From the NCBI GenBank assembly GCA_034769895.1, contig CM068374.1:356721802-356785801 (forward strand): 64,000 nt of DNA. Direction: 5' to 3'. Source of the DNA: Magicicada septendecula (lineage: Eukaryota; Arthropoda; Insecta; Hemiptera; Cicadidae). Positions 21,880 to 34,199 of this stretch are shown piece by piece (position 1 is the first letter of the stretch; each line of letters starts with the position of its first letter). Position numbers and translations under genes: made by a program. The notes under the pieces are model-generated. The model saw nothing but the letters and a program-made list of their open reading frames with translations. It did not search any database and was not told where the DNA came from.

Positions 21880-22610
21880 TGTTCCTCGAGTACTAGCGTT
21901 TGTTATTCTATCTTCTCGCCGTGTTCTTCCCATCATTCTTCTCAATGACTTCATCTCAACGACTTGTGTTTTATCTTGTGGTTCTCGTAGTTTCCGGTTC
22001 TGGCTCCGCTCCATACAATAGGATAGGCCTCTGTATTACGATACAGATACTGGCTTTCATACGGTAGGATATTATATTTTATATACACTTGCTTTCATTC
22101 TTCCAAACTTAAAAACTTTATTGTTCCAGGTAACATAACTCATACATCATGAGACTCTGTTTAGTAATCTAGCACCTTATTTCTTTGTCTACTGAACCGT
22201 AGCTTGTTAGCGTTATAACCCCTAAATAGTTGAATGCCATTATCTGCTCCACAATTTCGTTGTTTACTACTAACTTGCACGTCACTGGAATTGCAGCAGG
22301 AGTCATTCATTTACTCTAGGCTGCAGAGATCATCATATTATATTGTTCACAAATTTGTACAGAAGCCTTTGTAGATCATCTTCTTTCTCAGCTATAAGTT
22401 ATCATTAGCATCGTTAGCTCAGCAAACGGTGTCAGGTCTCAGCTATAAGTACACCATCGTCAGCGTAGCGGATAATGTTGAAATCAGTATTACCCGTTTT
22501 GTGTTCCTTCATATCTTTCATTGATATCATTATTTCGTCCATTACCAAGTTATAAAGTAGAGGACTAAACGAATCACCTTGTCCGTTCACCTTGAAAATC
22601 TAATACTTCG
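21880..22610 (-). pseudogene. Non-LTR RT relic with YADD box
   Basis: On the minus strand: GDSFSPLLYNLVMDEIM, then HKTGNTDFNIIRYADDGVLI (about 22440-22500). The motif order PLLYNLVMDEI then YADD is the RT palm. Just after it a TTATAGCTGAG segment is duplicated (about 22398-22445), then EKEDDLQRLLYKFVNNI, NEIVEQIMAFNYLGVIT and further broken thumb sequence. Stops and frameshifts are common. The family differs from the FADDQ elements at 12, 40 and 2 kb. Confidence 0.72.
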
Positions 22611-23464
22611 TGTGTTTTTTCAAACATTTGAGTCTCTTCGGACTTCGCACAGTTCCTATGTACCTGCTAAGTCCACTACTAAGTATTTTTAGAATCATTT
22701 TCAGATACAGTACACGCGATACTTGAGTCACATATGTTTCGGTCAAGGCATTATCCGTATAGTCCGTTATTTCTTAACGAAAGTGGTTGTTTTCCAGTCT
22801 GGTTCCATTTCGTAAAAGCGTATCAAGATGAATGTACAGCGTCGTAAAACGTGACTCCCTCCGCATGTCTGACGATGAGACGAGCCGATCGATGGACTAC
22901 AGACACGCAGACAAGCGGATATATTTGGCAGCTGTAATTTTTTAAGAGAATGACCACACTTAACTCATTTATTGCCGTAACGAATGTGGAATAAAGCAAA
23001 ATATTACGTTCGCACACGTACGACCGTTTTTTATTCCATAGTATTATCACGGAGCGAATTGAAAATAAATAATTCTTATTACTGTCGATTCTGTTGTCTG
23101 TCGCGTGAACTCTGTGTTAAATGAATTGTTAAATTGTACGTGCCCCTCTCACGCTGGAACTGTCAAATACACACTACACCTAACCAAGCTACTGTTTCGG
23201 ATAGGTAACTAACAACACAGTAACTGCTATCAACGTGTAATAACTCTTTCGTCTGGACGGATGCTGCAGCAGATGTTTGTCAGTTTTTTTGTAATTTAAA
23301 TTGTTTGTTATTTTTGTTTTCTGTTTTAGCTTTCATAAATCGTGTGCATGTTAAAGCTGCTAGTTTTTCAGATTTGGCTATCGCTAATTCCAGTTTTCAT
23401 ATAGTGTTACATTTTGGTATCGGTCGAGCGTCTTAATGTCGTGTTAAGACTATTATGTGCGCCG

Positions 23465-23467
<3 letters not shown>
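22611..23467. other. Spacer, nothing recognised
   Basis: No gene is recognised. Confidence 0.3.

Positions 23468-23495
<28 letters not shown>
23468..23495. repeat. (TA)n microsatellite
   Basis: Uninterrupted TA repeat of 14 units. Confidence 0.95.
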
Positions 23496-23498
<3 letters not shown>

Positions 23499-23555
23499 AA
23501 TATAATTATTACAAATATAGTATAAAGATATGTTCTGTTCACAAGATTAGTCTCC

Positions 23556-23890
23556 TTAAAGCCCCACTGTTGGGCTAGCCAATTTGTAATATATTTTAAT
23601 TACAAATTTAAAAATAATGATAGTAGATAGATTTTATAATTATTAAGTTGATTTTATAATAACTGAAATCCCACTAGTGATCTCGCCAATTGGTAATAAA
23701 ACGTGCAAATAGTAGATGATGATGATGCCCCACTGTTGTGAGCGCCAATTTGTAATATAATTTACAGTACAAATTTAAAAATAAAGATAGCAAGAATTAT
23801 TGTGATACTAATAAATGTTGTCTGAATCTCGGTGTTGAACTCGCCGACGATACAGCTCCACTTTGGATTCACCAATTGGTAATTATTCCC
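23556..23890 (-). repeat. Four tandem LTR/primer-binding-site-like modules
   Basis: Modules start near 23556, 23667, 23727 and 23852. Two (first and third) read CCCCACTGTTG then GCCAATTTGTAATATA on the plus strand; the others are diverged (CCCACTAGTG..CGCCAATTGG and TCCACTTTGG..CACCAATTGG). On the minus strand this is TTACAAATTGGC followed by a GTGGGGC segment, resembling the junction of a Gypsy-type LTR end with a TGGCGCC...GTGGGGC primer-binding site. ACAAATTTAAAAATAA follows modules 1 and 3. No gag or pol is visible next to them. The LTR reading is an inference. Confidence 0.4.
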
Positions 23891-25832
23891 AATTACTAAG
23901 AATAAATTAAATATAAATAATGTATGATAATAAAGTGTGATTTGTTGATAATAAAAAATTTTGTAAGTTATAAAATTTTACTTATATATATTTTTTGTTT
24001 GTTTAATTAATTAATTCAATTAATTAATAAATAATTAATTAATTGTGTGTGTGGTTTAATTACTTCCAATTAAATAGGTATGAATTTGTAGTTCGAAACT
24101 ATTTGTTTCTTTTAATAATTTAATAGTGTAGTTAGATCTGTTGATTCTCTCTCTGCTGACTTTGCTCTTCTTCTTCCTCTCCAATATTTATTTTTATCAC
24201 TGTAAATTATTTTTTTAGAAGAAAAAATAGCTAACATTCACTATACAAATAAATACAAACTCTTATAACTGAATAATGATGTTCATTTATTGACATTTAA
24301 AATTATGCGCCATTCAGGCTGCGCATGACCAAGGCATTGGTTGATATCTGCTCAAGTCGGTAGCGAACAAGATTGACAAAATATATTTTTTACAAGATTA
24401 ATTAATTAGGATTCTTTTAGCGAGTCGAAATGGTCAGAGAAGGCAAGGAACAAGATACAATTCTTACAGATATTTTTAAACTAAATTATTATGGCTGAAA
24501 AAACAATATTATTATGTAAATTGTTAATTATGAAAAGTAATATCGAACCATTCGTCGAAATGACGTCACTGGCTTCAAGCTGGCTGTGTCTTGTGCTGGT
24601 TCGGAAATAAAGTATGGCCGCCGTCACCTCGACTTCTCTGCTATGCACTGCTGGAACTGGTTGAGCTTCTCCCACAGAAATAAATGAGTATTCCCTTCTC
24701 TGCGAAGTTGTGTTTGTCCAGGAATATAGTGTAGAGTTTCATCTCTTCTCCTGCGATGTCGTTTCGTGATGTGTTACTGGTGAAGTGTCCGGTGTTCAAA
24801 TATGTGTATTCGTGTTCTGCTAATACGGTTTAAAATCTTCTCAAAATGGCCGTTGATTTCTTGTGCTTGTGTTAGATGGTGTTATTACTGTTGTTCTGAA
24901 TTAGTTCGGTGTTAATTATTATCTGTTAGTGTTATTTTTATTTAGTTAACCTCTGTTACACTTTTCAAAGCTACACTCACGGTTTTGCACAAAATTATAC
25001 TTTTTCGGTCTTCTGTTAGTAATTTCTCAACTGGTCGTATTAACGATTAACAATAGACTAAACTCTGAACGTCGTCGTTTTAGGGTAATTTGTGGTATGT
25101 CTTTTTTCTCTTTCCATTGTTTATTTATAAAAGTACATGTCTTAGATTTGGTTCATCATCTAAATATACATAATAAGTTTTTTTATTTATTACTGTATTT
25201 CATTTATTTCTTAATTTTACAAAAATCTAATTATTCAGCAATATTGATTAATTAATTTTACATAATTGGATATATAGCTGGGTTTGTTTCAAGTTCATTT
25301 AAGCCTAAAAATTACAATTTTTTATAATTATTGTAGGCCTCATATTTTGTACAAATTTAGTGTTTAAATGGTTTTTAAGTGTTTTTTCTGATAATATTTC
25401 CATGGAATAATATTAATAACTCTGTGATTATCTTTTGTTGTTAATAATTTTGTTGTTAAAACACTTCAATATGGATTAATTTACTGTTTAGTCCGATTTG
25501 ATTACCATTATAGGCCTAGTATTATTTGTTTCCAAAAGAAGTTAATTTTCTTTCCTTTGTCATTCCATTCTTTATTAATTGTATCTGTACTAATTACATT
25601 TTCAATTTCTGTGTTGTATGGACTGAATTCTATCCCCTATTATGTAGTTTGATTCTCTGATAGATAGTTTTGGTTTACATTACTGGTCTGTTTTTTCTAG
25701 AGTGGTGTATTAGCTAATCTGCTTGGTACCTTTCATATGGTTTACAGTTTTAAATAAAATTATAACATTTCTATTTCCTACTTGCCTCTCTGCCTTACAA
25801 ACTTGAAAATTAGTTAACATGATTTTAAATAC

Positions 25833-26045
25833 AACAAAACATCTTATTATCTACTATTTTTCCTATATCACGTAATTTTAACAAAAACATCTTATATCTA
25901 TTATTTTTTACTATATCATTCAATGATAACAAAATATCTTATGCCTATTATTTTTAACTGTATCATCCAATGATAACAAAATATCTTGTTCTTATCATTT
26001 TTAATTATCTTATTTAATTATAACAAAAATATCTTATCCTACTTA
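25833..26045. repeat. Minisatellite, about 47-bp period, 4-5 units
   Basis: Units start at 25833, 25881, 25929, 25976 and about 26023 with ACAAAA.ATCTTAT followed by a TATTTTT..TAT.T tail. Units are diverged. Confidence 0.75.
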
Positions 26046-26065
26046 TTCCCTGGACATAATTTAAT

Positions 26066-26400
26066 TAGAAAATAAAAAACTCTTATTACTAGTAATACTG
26101 TCAGTCATTAACTGTCTTTTGTATTTATGTCTCTTTTGGTATTAATTCAACTGTGATTAAAAACATCTTATAACTATTATCCCCTTGTATCTAACATATT
26201 ATTTGATTAACAATAAATAACAAACACTTTATTATTGGTTATACCCTCAGTTGTGAACTGTCCTTTGGTATTTATTTATTGTCCTTCTCACCATTTACTT
26301 AACTGTAATTAAAAAAAAACATTTTATGGGTAATATTATTTCTTATATCTAATTTAAAAAAACTCTTATCACTAACAATGTTGTCAGCCCCTTTAAATAA
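26066..26400. repeat. Longer-period degenerate repeat (about 145 bp)
   Basis: AAAACTCTTATTACTAGTAA with a following CTGTCAG.CATTAACTGTC.TTTG block near 26070 recurs in diverged form near 26215 and 26352. Confidence 0.45.
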
Positions 26401-26520
26401 TTTTTATTTCCTACACTATTTTTTATTATAGTGTGTCACTGGTTATTCTCTACACTCACTGTAGTCTCTAACTTTTATTGTATTTTTTATGGTATTTCAC
26501 CTTATATTCCTTACACTAAT

Positions 26521-26638
26521 GGTAGTCTTTTGTTTTTACACTATGGTAGTTTTTGGTTTGTTTCTACACTATTGGTAGTCTTTTGTTTTTACACTATGGT
26601 AGTTTTTGGTTTGTTTCTACACTATTGGTAGTCTTTTG
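26521..26638. repeat. Exact 53-bp tandem repeat, 2.2 copies
   Basis: GGTAGTCTTTTGTTTTTACA starts units at 26521 and 26574; a partial third begins at 26627. The two full units look identical, implying a recent event in an otherwise old block. Confidence 0.9.
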
Positions 26639-28480
26639 GTTGTTACATATAATACTTATATCTAGTTTACAACTCGGTTTTCATTGGATTGTATCTTGTA
26701 ACTTGAGTTACGGGGTCTAAATAAGTTAGTTTTAAATTTAGTTCAAAGGTATGTATTCCTTTATTAACATTTTTGGAATAGCTCTTCTTGTTTCTAGGCT
26801 CTTTGTAGGAATCTTGACATATTTTGTCCTTTCTTCATTATTATATTAGTAAATTTCTTGTCTTGTGGTTTCTCTGCTTCTTGACCTTATAAATTTCCAT
26901 TATTAATATTGTTTTCACCTTTTTATCTCCTTTTTCTTGTCTTTCCTTTTTACTGCTTCCCCAATCTACTGGGTATACTGCTGGTTTATTGGGTTTATAC
27001 ATAGTAAGTTATTTTGACCAATAGTTTTCTTTGTTATTTTTTATTCTTATTAACATTTTATTGACTTAATGTACAGTTTCTTTAGTTTAATCTTTAAACA
27101 ATTCATTCTTCTCACTCCCTATGGACCTTTTCTTCTTTATTTATGTTGCATTAAGTTAAAATTTTCATGTGATAATTTTGTTATGCTACATATGCTCTCC
27201 TGTAAAAGTGATTAGTTCAGATCATACTCTTAGTATGGATGAAATAATTACTACTAATTCTTTTTATTTACCATATTTTCTTCGTGATTACATGTTTTCA
27301 CTTCATATACCTTCTTTTTCCACCGTTGCTTCCTCTCAGATGATGTGTATCTCCTTCATTAGTTTCTTTCTTCATTAATAAGTAATCCTCAATCTTGTGT
27401 ATAACATTATCATTTTATATCCTTTCTTATTTGGTGCTTCCTCACCAGTATGTTTACTCCCTAACATTCCCTAACATATTGATTGGAATCGTCAGAGTGG
27501 CACTTTTGGCTTCAATCCCTGCTGTCCAATACTTCAATTAATTGAGTCCAGAGGTATTATCATCTCTGCTCAAAATATAAGACTGATGGCATTTTCTACA
27601 TCCAGTCATAAAAATAAATAATCAGTAAAAGTAGTCTCTTTTGACTAAAATAAACATCTTTAGATTCTTCACTTCATAATACTTTATATCAATTAATACT
27701 TTTATACACTTCACTCTTCTTCTCTATTAAAGGTTATTCTATATTATGTGGTTTAGGTATGTGGTATAATATACATTTCGTCGTTTCATCATTTCATCTT
27801 GTTTACATAGTGATTAGCATTTGTATATATTTTTTCTACCATCTGGTATCCAATGAGTTATTTTATTGCTCATGGCATAACATTAATTAATTCTTTATTA
27901 CTTATCACTATAACAGTGGTTATTACAACAATATTATCATTAATAGTACCAGGGTTTTTGGTTTCTGGTCTTAATATTTGGTCTTTATTTAGTTGGTCTT
28001 TCTTCATTGTTCCATCTTTATCAAATTATTTTCTTTGTGAGTTTGGCTAAGTTGTTTTGATTAAATCATATGATATCCTGGTTTCTTTTCTCTTTTTCAT
28101 TTGAAATTCTGTATCATTTTTGTCTTAATTACATAATTTATAATAGTGGTCATTGTTAGCATAGTCACTATTATCATACAAACTATAGTATGGTTTTTTA
28201 TAGTTGTGATAGATTATTGAGGATTTTTTTTTCTTTATTAACACTGGTTTTTATGAGGATTTGTTACATTCCTTTGTTTATTGGAATCTGTTCTTTTTGT
28301 TTTGGGTCTCTGGAGAGTTTGAGAGAGAGTTTTTACATTTGTACTCCATTACCTTTAAATTCTTTTACGTAAGAGTTCACTCTAATTGGTTCTTCCTGCC
28401 TGGACGTTGGTTCTTCCGTTTTTTTTCATTTGTGGTCCCCAAGCTGATTTTCGAGCATAGAGATAATTGTGTTTAACAAA

Positions 28481-29119
28481 TTCTATTGTTCGTTCAAAAG
28501 CCGTGTTCAGTTCGCTGGTGTACAGATTTAAATTTTACTGCATTAACACTTTTGTAAAAGGTATAAATATAAACAAACCTTTACTGACAGACCGAATCGT
28601 CTGTTGTTCGACTTTTTATATATCAGAAAAGCTATTAAAAACGTATTGATTAACAGTAATTTTTATCGTAAAATTGTGATAAACTCTAAGGGAATATTGT
28701 AGACAGTTCCTGTGAGTAATTGCGTCTCACGCTACAGAATCTCCTGCTTTAATATAGTCTAAAGAGTATTGTGTAATACAAAATGTGTGAAAAAAGGGAG
28801 AAAAATAATAAACAACCGTGAGTTGTGCTTACAATCAACGCTGTATTACCACAGCAGTGTAGAATTGTGATGATGTGTCAGTACTTATGTACAGGATCGT
28901 GCAAAAGCTGTATCGTCCATAAACTGTTCCATGGAGACTGACAGTAAGCAACACAACCCCCAGTACTGTATCGCATTCCCTAGCGAGAACTGAGTGATAG
29001 CGTACAGTTCTGTTGTCCCTCACTGCACCGACTTATGGCCCACTGACATTGTGTTGTTACCCCCGGCGGTAGACGTTGTTTTTTCATGATCATGATGCTT
29101 GTGGTGGAACTTATGTATA
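28481..29119. other. Spacer, nothing recognised
   Basis: Non-coding. No gene was recognised. Confidence 0.3.
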
Positions 29120-29575
29120 GAGCGCCATTCTCGAATCCAAAGTAGGTGACCTGTATCCATGTACCCGAGGTATTTGTATTTACAGAAGCAGGTGTGCTTG
29201 CCTAAATAATCCGTTCAGCATCCAAGGAAGGTACTGTGAGCAAAACGATGATTATTTATGGACGGATAATTTATAGAAGCTGGTGCATAATAACGCCAGG
29301 ATACACGTCCTTGTTGCTTGTTCAAGAATTGTAGGCAAAAAGACTGTAATGAAGCGCCGTATTCGCTAGATATATCGTCATGCGATCTTTTCCTTTGCCC
29401 AATAATGAGAAACCAATGACAGCGCCATTCTCGAATCTAAAGTAAGTGACCTCTGTTCACATACCCGAGGTATTTGTATTTACAGAAGCAGGAATGGTCG
29501 CATAAATAATCCTTTCAGCATACAAGGAAGGTACTGTGACCAAAACGGTGATTATTTATAGACGGATAATTTGGA
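29120..29575. repeat. Two direct repeats of about 160 bp
   Basis: 29120-29282 and 29418-29575 share AGCGCCATTCTCGAATC, ACCCGAGGTATTTGTATTTA and ATTATTTAT.GACGGATAAT at roughly 88-90% identity. The second copy interrupts mariner copy B between its PYSLD and SELNVIRK parts. Confidence 0.75.
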
Positions 29576-29790
29576 AATATACAAAAAAAAAATTGTTGAG
29601 CGAGCTCAACGTAATACGAAAAAGTGCATTCCATAAAAATAGTGAGAAGAGTGAAAAAAATGTCACCATGAGGATTACAGTGATTGGAATAAATTGGATT
29701 CAGATACATGGAGATGAATAGAGACAGTGTTTTAAATAAACAAAAAGTGCATGAATTTGTTTATGAAATGTCGTACACCTTCTCACACTA
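29340..29790 (+). pseudogene. Mariner transposase C-terminal relic, copy B, split
   Basis: EAPYSLDISSCDLFLCPIMR (about 29352-29411) corresponds to the YSPDLAPCDxFLFP region of mariners and keeps the third catalytic Asp. After the direct repeat the frame resumes at about 29593 with LLSELNVIRKSAFHK and WIQIHGDE to a stop at about 29721. The 3' terminus, ending near TGTCGTACAC at 29777, matches copies A and C. No upstream half is seen. Confidence 0.65.
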
Positions 29791-29999
29791 ACTCAACGCA
29801 CACTTTCGCGTGTTGAGGTTATGAAAGTTTCAACGTGTAATAACATTTTCTGTTTAATTCACCAAAATCTTGAAGTTTAATTTAAATACTAATGATTAAG
29901 TCTAATAAATTATTGATGTGTAAAATAATAAACTTAGTAAATTAAATAATAACAATAACAGTGGTTCCTCTCTATCACAGCAGTTAGCGGTTAGTTTAG

Positions 30000-30260
30000 G
30001 ATTGTTATTTGAAGACTGTTTATATTATTGTATGTAACATAGTTCGTTTTTCTGCATATTTTGTTGAGTCTATTGATTTAAGGCGGTCGTGACGAGAGTC
30101 TCGTATGAATTTCTCTAGCATTTCATTTACAGATCGTTCGTAAGTTTTACTCAACGCCAAACAGCTAAGTCTGAACATTATTTTTGTATTTTTTTCACCT
30201 TCAGGTCTCATTTGCCTCCTCTTGTTTCTCCTCCGTGTCGCGAACGTTAGTGATGTATAT
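30000..30260 (-). repeat. Unknown repeat, copy 1 (partner 31985-32290)
   Basis: On the minus strand it can encode EKFIRDSRHDRLKSIDSTK. The partner copy gives EKFIRKSRHACLKSVNSTKH in the same relative place, and GTCGCGAAC is shared at the end. Substitutions that spare the reading frame suggest an old coding origin. I do not recognise the protein. Confidence 0.4.
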
Positions 30261-30589
30261 ATGTATCAGATTTGCGGCACTTCCAGATATCGTCTCTAGG
30301 AACCAGTTTACACCGTTTTGAGTCGCGTTAAAGCAGCTTTGCCACAGTTAGTGTTCATCAGTCGCAGCTTACCACCTTCAATGGGTGCTTATCATCGTCG
30401 TGTCGTCACCATTCTGCTGTCGGTGTAGTCGTTGTTTAATGATGTGCAGAAACATATTGACAACGTAGGTATACTGATGCGAGATAACGAATTAATTACA
30501 ACAGATTACAGTTGCTTGGTTATATGTTGCAGTGAATTCAGTGTGAGTGGTTCAGCTGTACTGTGTGCTCGGAATTTGAAATTGATAAG

Positions 30590-31030
30590 CATCGTATGGA
30601 GTTGTTAACCCACTTTCTGGGTCCTGAAAAAAATTTGAAATTTACAAAAGTTAACACTATATTCAGAATGTGGTTTAAATTCGATTTAATACGAAAACTC
30701 ACGTGAATTTTTCATGTTATCAAAATTTTCACCAACTTTTATGGCCCTGGCGTCAAAAAAAAATTGACATTTTCAAAAGTGAACACTATATATAGATCGT
30801 AGATAAAAGTCCCTTTAATTTGATATTCCACATGTGCTTTTACGATTTTTCATAATTTTAACCTCACATTTTTGCCTCGCGCTCCCCAATTTATGGGGGG
30901 TATTAATCTCAAAAACAGTCTGTTTTTTATAGCAAAAGTATGGACACGCGTGGTAGGTTTTACAAAAATCGGTTGATTTGTTCAAAAGTTATCGTGAGAC
31001 AAGACAAATGTCAAACGGTCGAGTCAAAAC
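30590..31030. mobile_element. T-family repeat, right half (T1)
   Basis: Matches the right half of T2 (46360-46830) at lower identity: AAATTTACAAAAGTTAACAC, CCTCACATTT, a TATCGTGAGACA block and CAAACGGTCGAGT (31012-31024). Contains two inward-facing units of the roughly 150-bp T repeat. Confidence 0.55.
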
Positions 31031-31097
31031 TGACACTCGAGTAATAGCGTACACTTGCGTATAGCGTACTTATGGTATCTGACAAAAGTAAAATAAC

Positions 31098-31660
31098 GGT
31101 ACGGAGAACCATACATGACTTCCATGTTCTAAGATTTATATTTAAAATCATTTACTTGAATTCGGACCTATAATTTCTAGCAAGTTAGGTGTGTTCCTTG
31201 TAAATGGAGTTTTTTTATTTGACAAATTGAAATGAAATATTTGTATAGAAACTACTTCTTTGTTCCCGATAACGCAGTACGCATATAAAAAATTAACCCC
31301 TTCCTCTTCAACTACCCTTTTCATTTATACAGTGGATTATTATGACCTTCTTTTCAGGATACTTTATTTATCAAAATTAAGTACTTTACTGTTGTTAGAA
31401 CATAACACGTTGCAGGTAAACTACCCCTTCACCTTAACCGATCTTCACCAAAATCAATAGGCATTGAGACCACTACAACTCGGGCACATATGCAAAAAGT
31501 TATTCGATTCTGTTTGAATTTGCGGCAGTTATCGTTCACCATAGAAAAAATTCTACACACAGACACTTTTCGGAAAATGACTTCTTCGTGTTTTGAGGGT
31601 AGTACAATCAGAATAAGCCCTTATCTCGAACACGATTTCCTTACAGGAACATGGAAGTAA
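31098..31660. mobile_element. M-family TIR element, copy M2
   Basis: ACTTCCATGTTC at 31118 and GAACATGGAAGT ending 31658. The interior is co-linear with M1, M3 and M4. This copy has AGAAACTACTTCTTTG near 31249 uninterrupted, and so is the empty site for the insertion at 44841-45001. Confidence 0.7.
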
Positions 31661-31984
31661 AATACATTTTTAATGACTCGATATGTGTTTGTTTCTGAAT
31701 CGCTTACCTACGTCAGACAGTTATCGGTATTTAACCGGTATGGTCGTCCTGTTTAATGACCGTAACAAGACTATGCAGTAAATTGCCCATCCTCAGTTGC
31801 TAAGCAGCCTAATGTAACAAGCTTACGTTCACAGAAAGAATAATAACATAGTAGTAAGTACTTAAAGACAATGTACTGCCGTCGCGTCTGACAATGGCCG
31901 TTTAAAGGTTTATGAAACCATTGTTACGCGCAGCGTTGTCACTGCTTTTGTTTAAGCTGCACTCCGTCCGTCCCCGACTTCTTA
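31661..31984. other. Spacer
   Basis: Nothing recognised between the M2 copy and the unknown repeat. Confidence 0.3.
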
Positions 31985-32290
31985 CTCTTTCTTCATGTTA
32001 ATAACCGTCGTTTAGACTTCTCTTAAATAGTACGTTTCTTTCTCTTCCTGTAGTTTTTCTTCTGTCGTTCGTTATAGTAGTAGTAGTTTCTGCTTCGTGT
32101 TTTGTTGAGTTCACTGATTTAAGACAGGCGTGACGAGATTTTCGTATGAATTTCTCTCCGTGACAAATCGTCCGTAATTTCTGATTCGTGAGGAACATAT
32201 GGTTATGGACGTTAATTTATATCTCTTCTCTCGCCGTTTGGTATCCGTTACTTTCACTGCTTTCTCTCCTTGTCGCGAACATTTCTGATC
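31985..32290 (-). repeat. Unknown repeat, copy 2 (partner 30000-30260)
   Basis: The frame reads EKFIRKSRHACLKSVNSTKH, homologous to the copy at 30000-30260, with a following Thr run encoded by TAGTAG repeats. The function is not recognised. Confidence 0.4.
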
Positions 32291-32584
32291 GGTAAAATCG
32301 AGTCATCGATTGTGCAAGGTATGAAAATAACGTAAAAAAAAAACAATTTTTTAGAAACTCTTGAAAACATCTAATCATTATTAACTCTCGTTTCCAAAAC
32401 CAACTTTAGGATCGTTATTTAGATAGTGTGAAACCCAAAAGATTGTTACAGACGTGCTAAACACATTCACAGTTTAAGAGACATGCAGTAGTGTTCCAAT
32501 CGATGGAAACAACGTCTCCCTAATTTTATAGGTCTTAAGGGAACTACTGTGAAGGAGACAGACTGCTCTATAACTACAGTATCA

Positions 32585-32935
32585 TGCAATTAATATTAAC
32601 AGCGATTTTCATATGTCGCAATCAGCGATTGTAAGACCCTGACTGGTCATAGCATTTTCTGTACCCCTGCTCCTTGACAGTTTAGGTCTGCCTGTTTTTA
32701 TTCTTGCTGTGGGTGCCCATGTCCATATTTTTTTTTTTGCCATGTTGTTTCGTACATTATGTTTAGACGGCCAAACCATTTCAATTGCTTTATCTGGATA
32801 GCTTTATGTACGTCTACTACAGCTCGCCTTTTTATTTCGCCATGTCTGACCATGTTTAATTTCGTTAAATTACAACTTCTCCAGTACGTCATTTTAAATT
32901 TTAACCGCTCTTAATCTGTTCCTGTTTCTTTTACA
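32585..32935 (-). pseudogene. Non-LTR RT C-terminal fragment
   Basis: On the minus strand: LTKLNMVRHGEIKRRAVVDV, then HKAIQIKQLKWFGRLN, PTARIKTGRPKLS and NAMTSQGLTIADC. The first two lie in one frame and the last two in another, with a poly-A stretch (T-run at 32728-32737) marking the break. The order matches the usual R.DKVRNEEIR, QLKWFGH, GRP and AM..RGL..DW boxes. Confidence 0.8.
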
Positions 32936-34195
32936 TATACTCCACACTTCTGACGCGTAAACGATTATTACCTGTTAATATACATGAATATTTTCACTTT
33001 CATGGAAATTGCAGGATCCCAAATAACAGGATGTAATCTCTTTATAGCTGTTCGTCCTTTGCTGTTCCCCATTGTAGTTCTTTTTGTTGTAAGTAATAAA
33101 CAGACAGACTACAAAATATTTATCTGTTATTTACGATCTCCCCTTGGAATGGAATTATGTCTGTTTTCGCGGAAATGTCGAGACCCAGCAGTGTCATTAC
33201 ATAGGGAAGTTTTACTGTACGACATTACAGCAATCCATCTGTGGTGCTAAAGAATCAAGGACAGCACTTCCGTGATGACGCGAAACGAATCCAGTGCTGT
33301 CTTGTAGAATCCAGTCGACAAGTGAACGAGCAGAGGACAGTCTCGGTTGAAATTACATTGTGCTCAACACTATCAAAAGTAACCTATGGGCGTTCTGGTA
33401 TATGCTTCACCGTCGTAACCTCGGACGATCCATATTCCTTCCTCTTTATCTACGAGAATTTTTTTCTTTTATAATCTTCCTTTCTCTGTTTTATTGATCT
33501 TTTAGCTCTACAGCCATGCCTCTTCGTATATTCCAGATTGGGATACTCGAATCTCTTTCATCAGTTTTCATTTCCGCATATCATTGGACGTTACCATTAG
33601 ATCTGTCGGGGCTTTTCCAAGTTTCTTAATTTTTAGTACATTAGAATTGAAAATTAAAACTGTCCTGTGTCGGGGGGATGTCATACCTGTATCTTTTGGT
33701 TATCTGCTCTTGATTCGTTCTGATCATCAGGCAGGCACACCTCTCATATGTGGATTTGGATAGGTTTCAACGCTGTGTGGTATATATCAGTATTTTATTT
33801 TCAGTTACAGCGTGCATTTTTCTATGAGCTGCATGGCCAAATCATGAATTACAAACTAACCTTAATGTTACATTAGGTATACAGCATACATTTCGTAGAC
33901 CTTTAACTGTATATAGTCCGACTGCGCAAGTAGGACGTTAATGTGTTAAGACGGTATGTTACTGTCCCGATGTGTCAAACCACTAGTCTTAAGTCTAGTA
34001 GGATGTGGCTTTTCTCATTACACGATGGTCGTAGGCAGAGGAAAACCTTGGCCTTTTCGGCCCCGTGTTAGCCTACATCTGCCTCTCAGATGTCTCTGTC
34101 TGTCTCTTTCTCTCTTCTCTGCCGTGTCTGTACACCCAATATTGACATTGGCTCTCAAATATTACTCCATTGGCTCTCCAAAATAATTATAAATT
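32936..34195. other. Spacer, nothing recognised
   Basis: No gene is recognised in about 1.3 kb. Part of 33480-33640 may be further transposon debris, but the signal is too weak to name. Confidence 0.3.
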
Positions 34196-34199
34196 ATTC

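Larger units (their letters stand above)
23950..28480. repeat. T-rich, very low-GC block of about 4.5 kb with minisatellites
   Basis: The plus strand is strongly T-rich and GC-poor over the block, except for a less skewed patch at about 24560-24800. It begins with a TTAATTAA-rich tract (24003-24050) and contains the minisatellites at 25833-26045, 26066-26400 and 26521-26638. Many short frames exist but they are phase-independent results of T-richness (Phe/Leu/Ile/Ser-rich); I find no domain. It could be a decayed satellite or the inside of an unrecognised element. Confidence 0.55.

Noticed and set aside
26431-28476. Several frames of 60-71 codons rich in Phe/Leu/Ile as membrane peptides
   Set aside because: They lie in T-rich, repetitive DNA where such frames arise by composition in any phase. 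No conserved start, domain or partner was seen.
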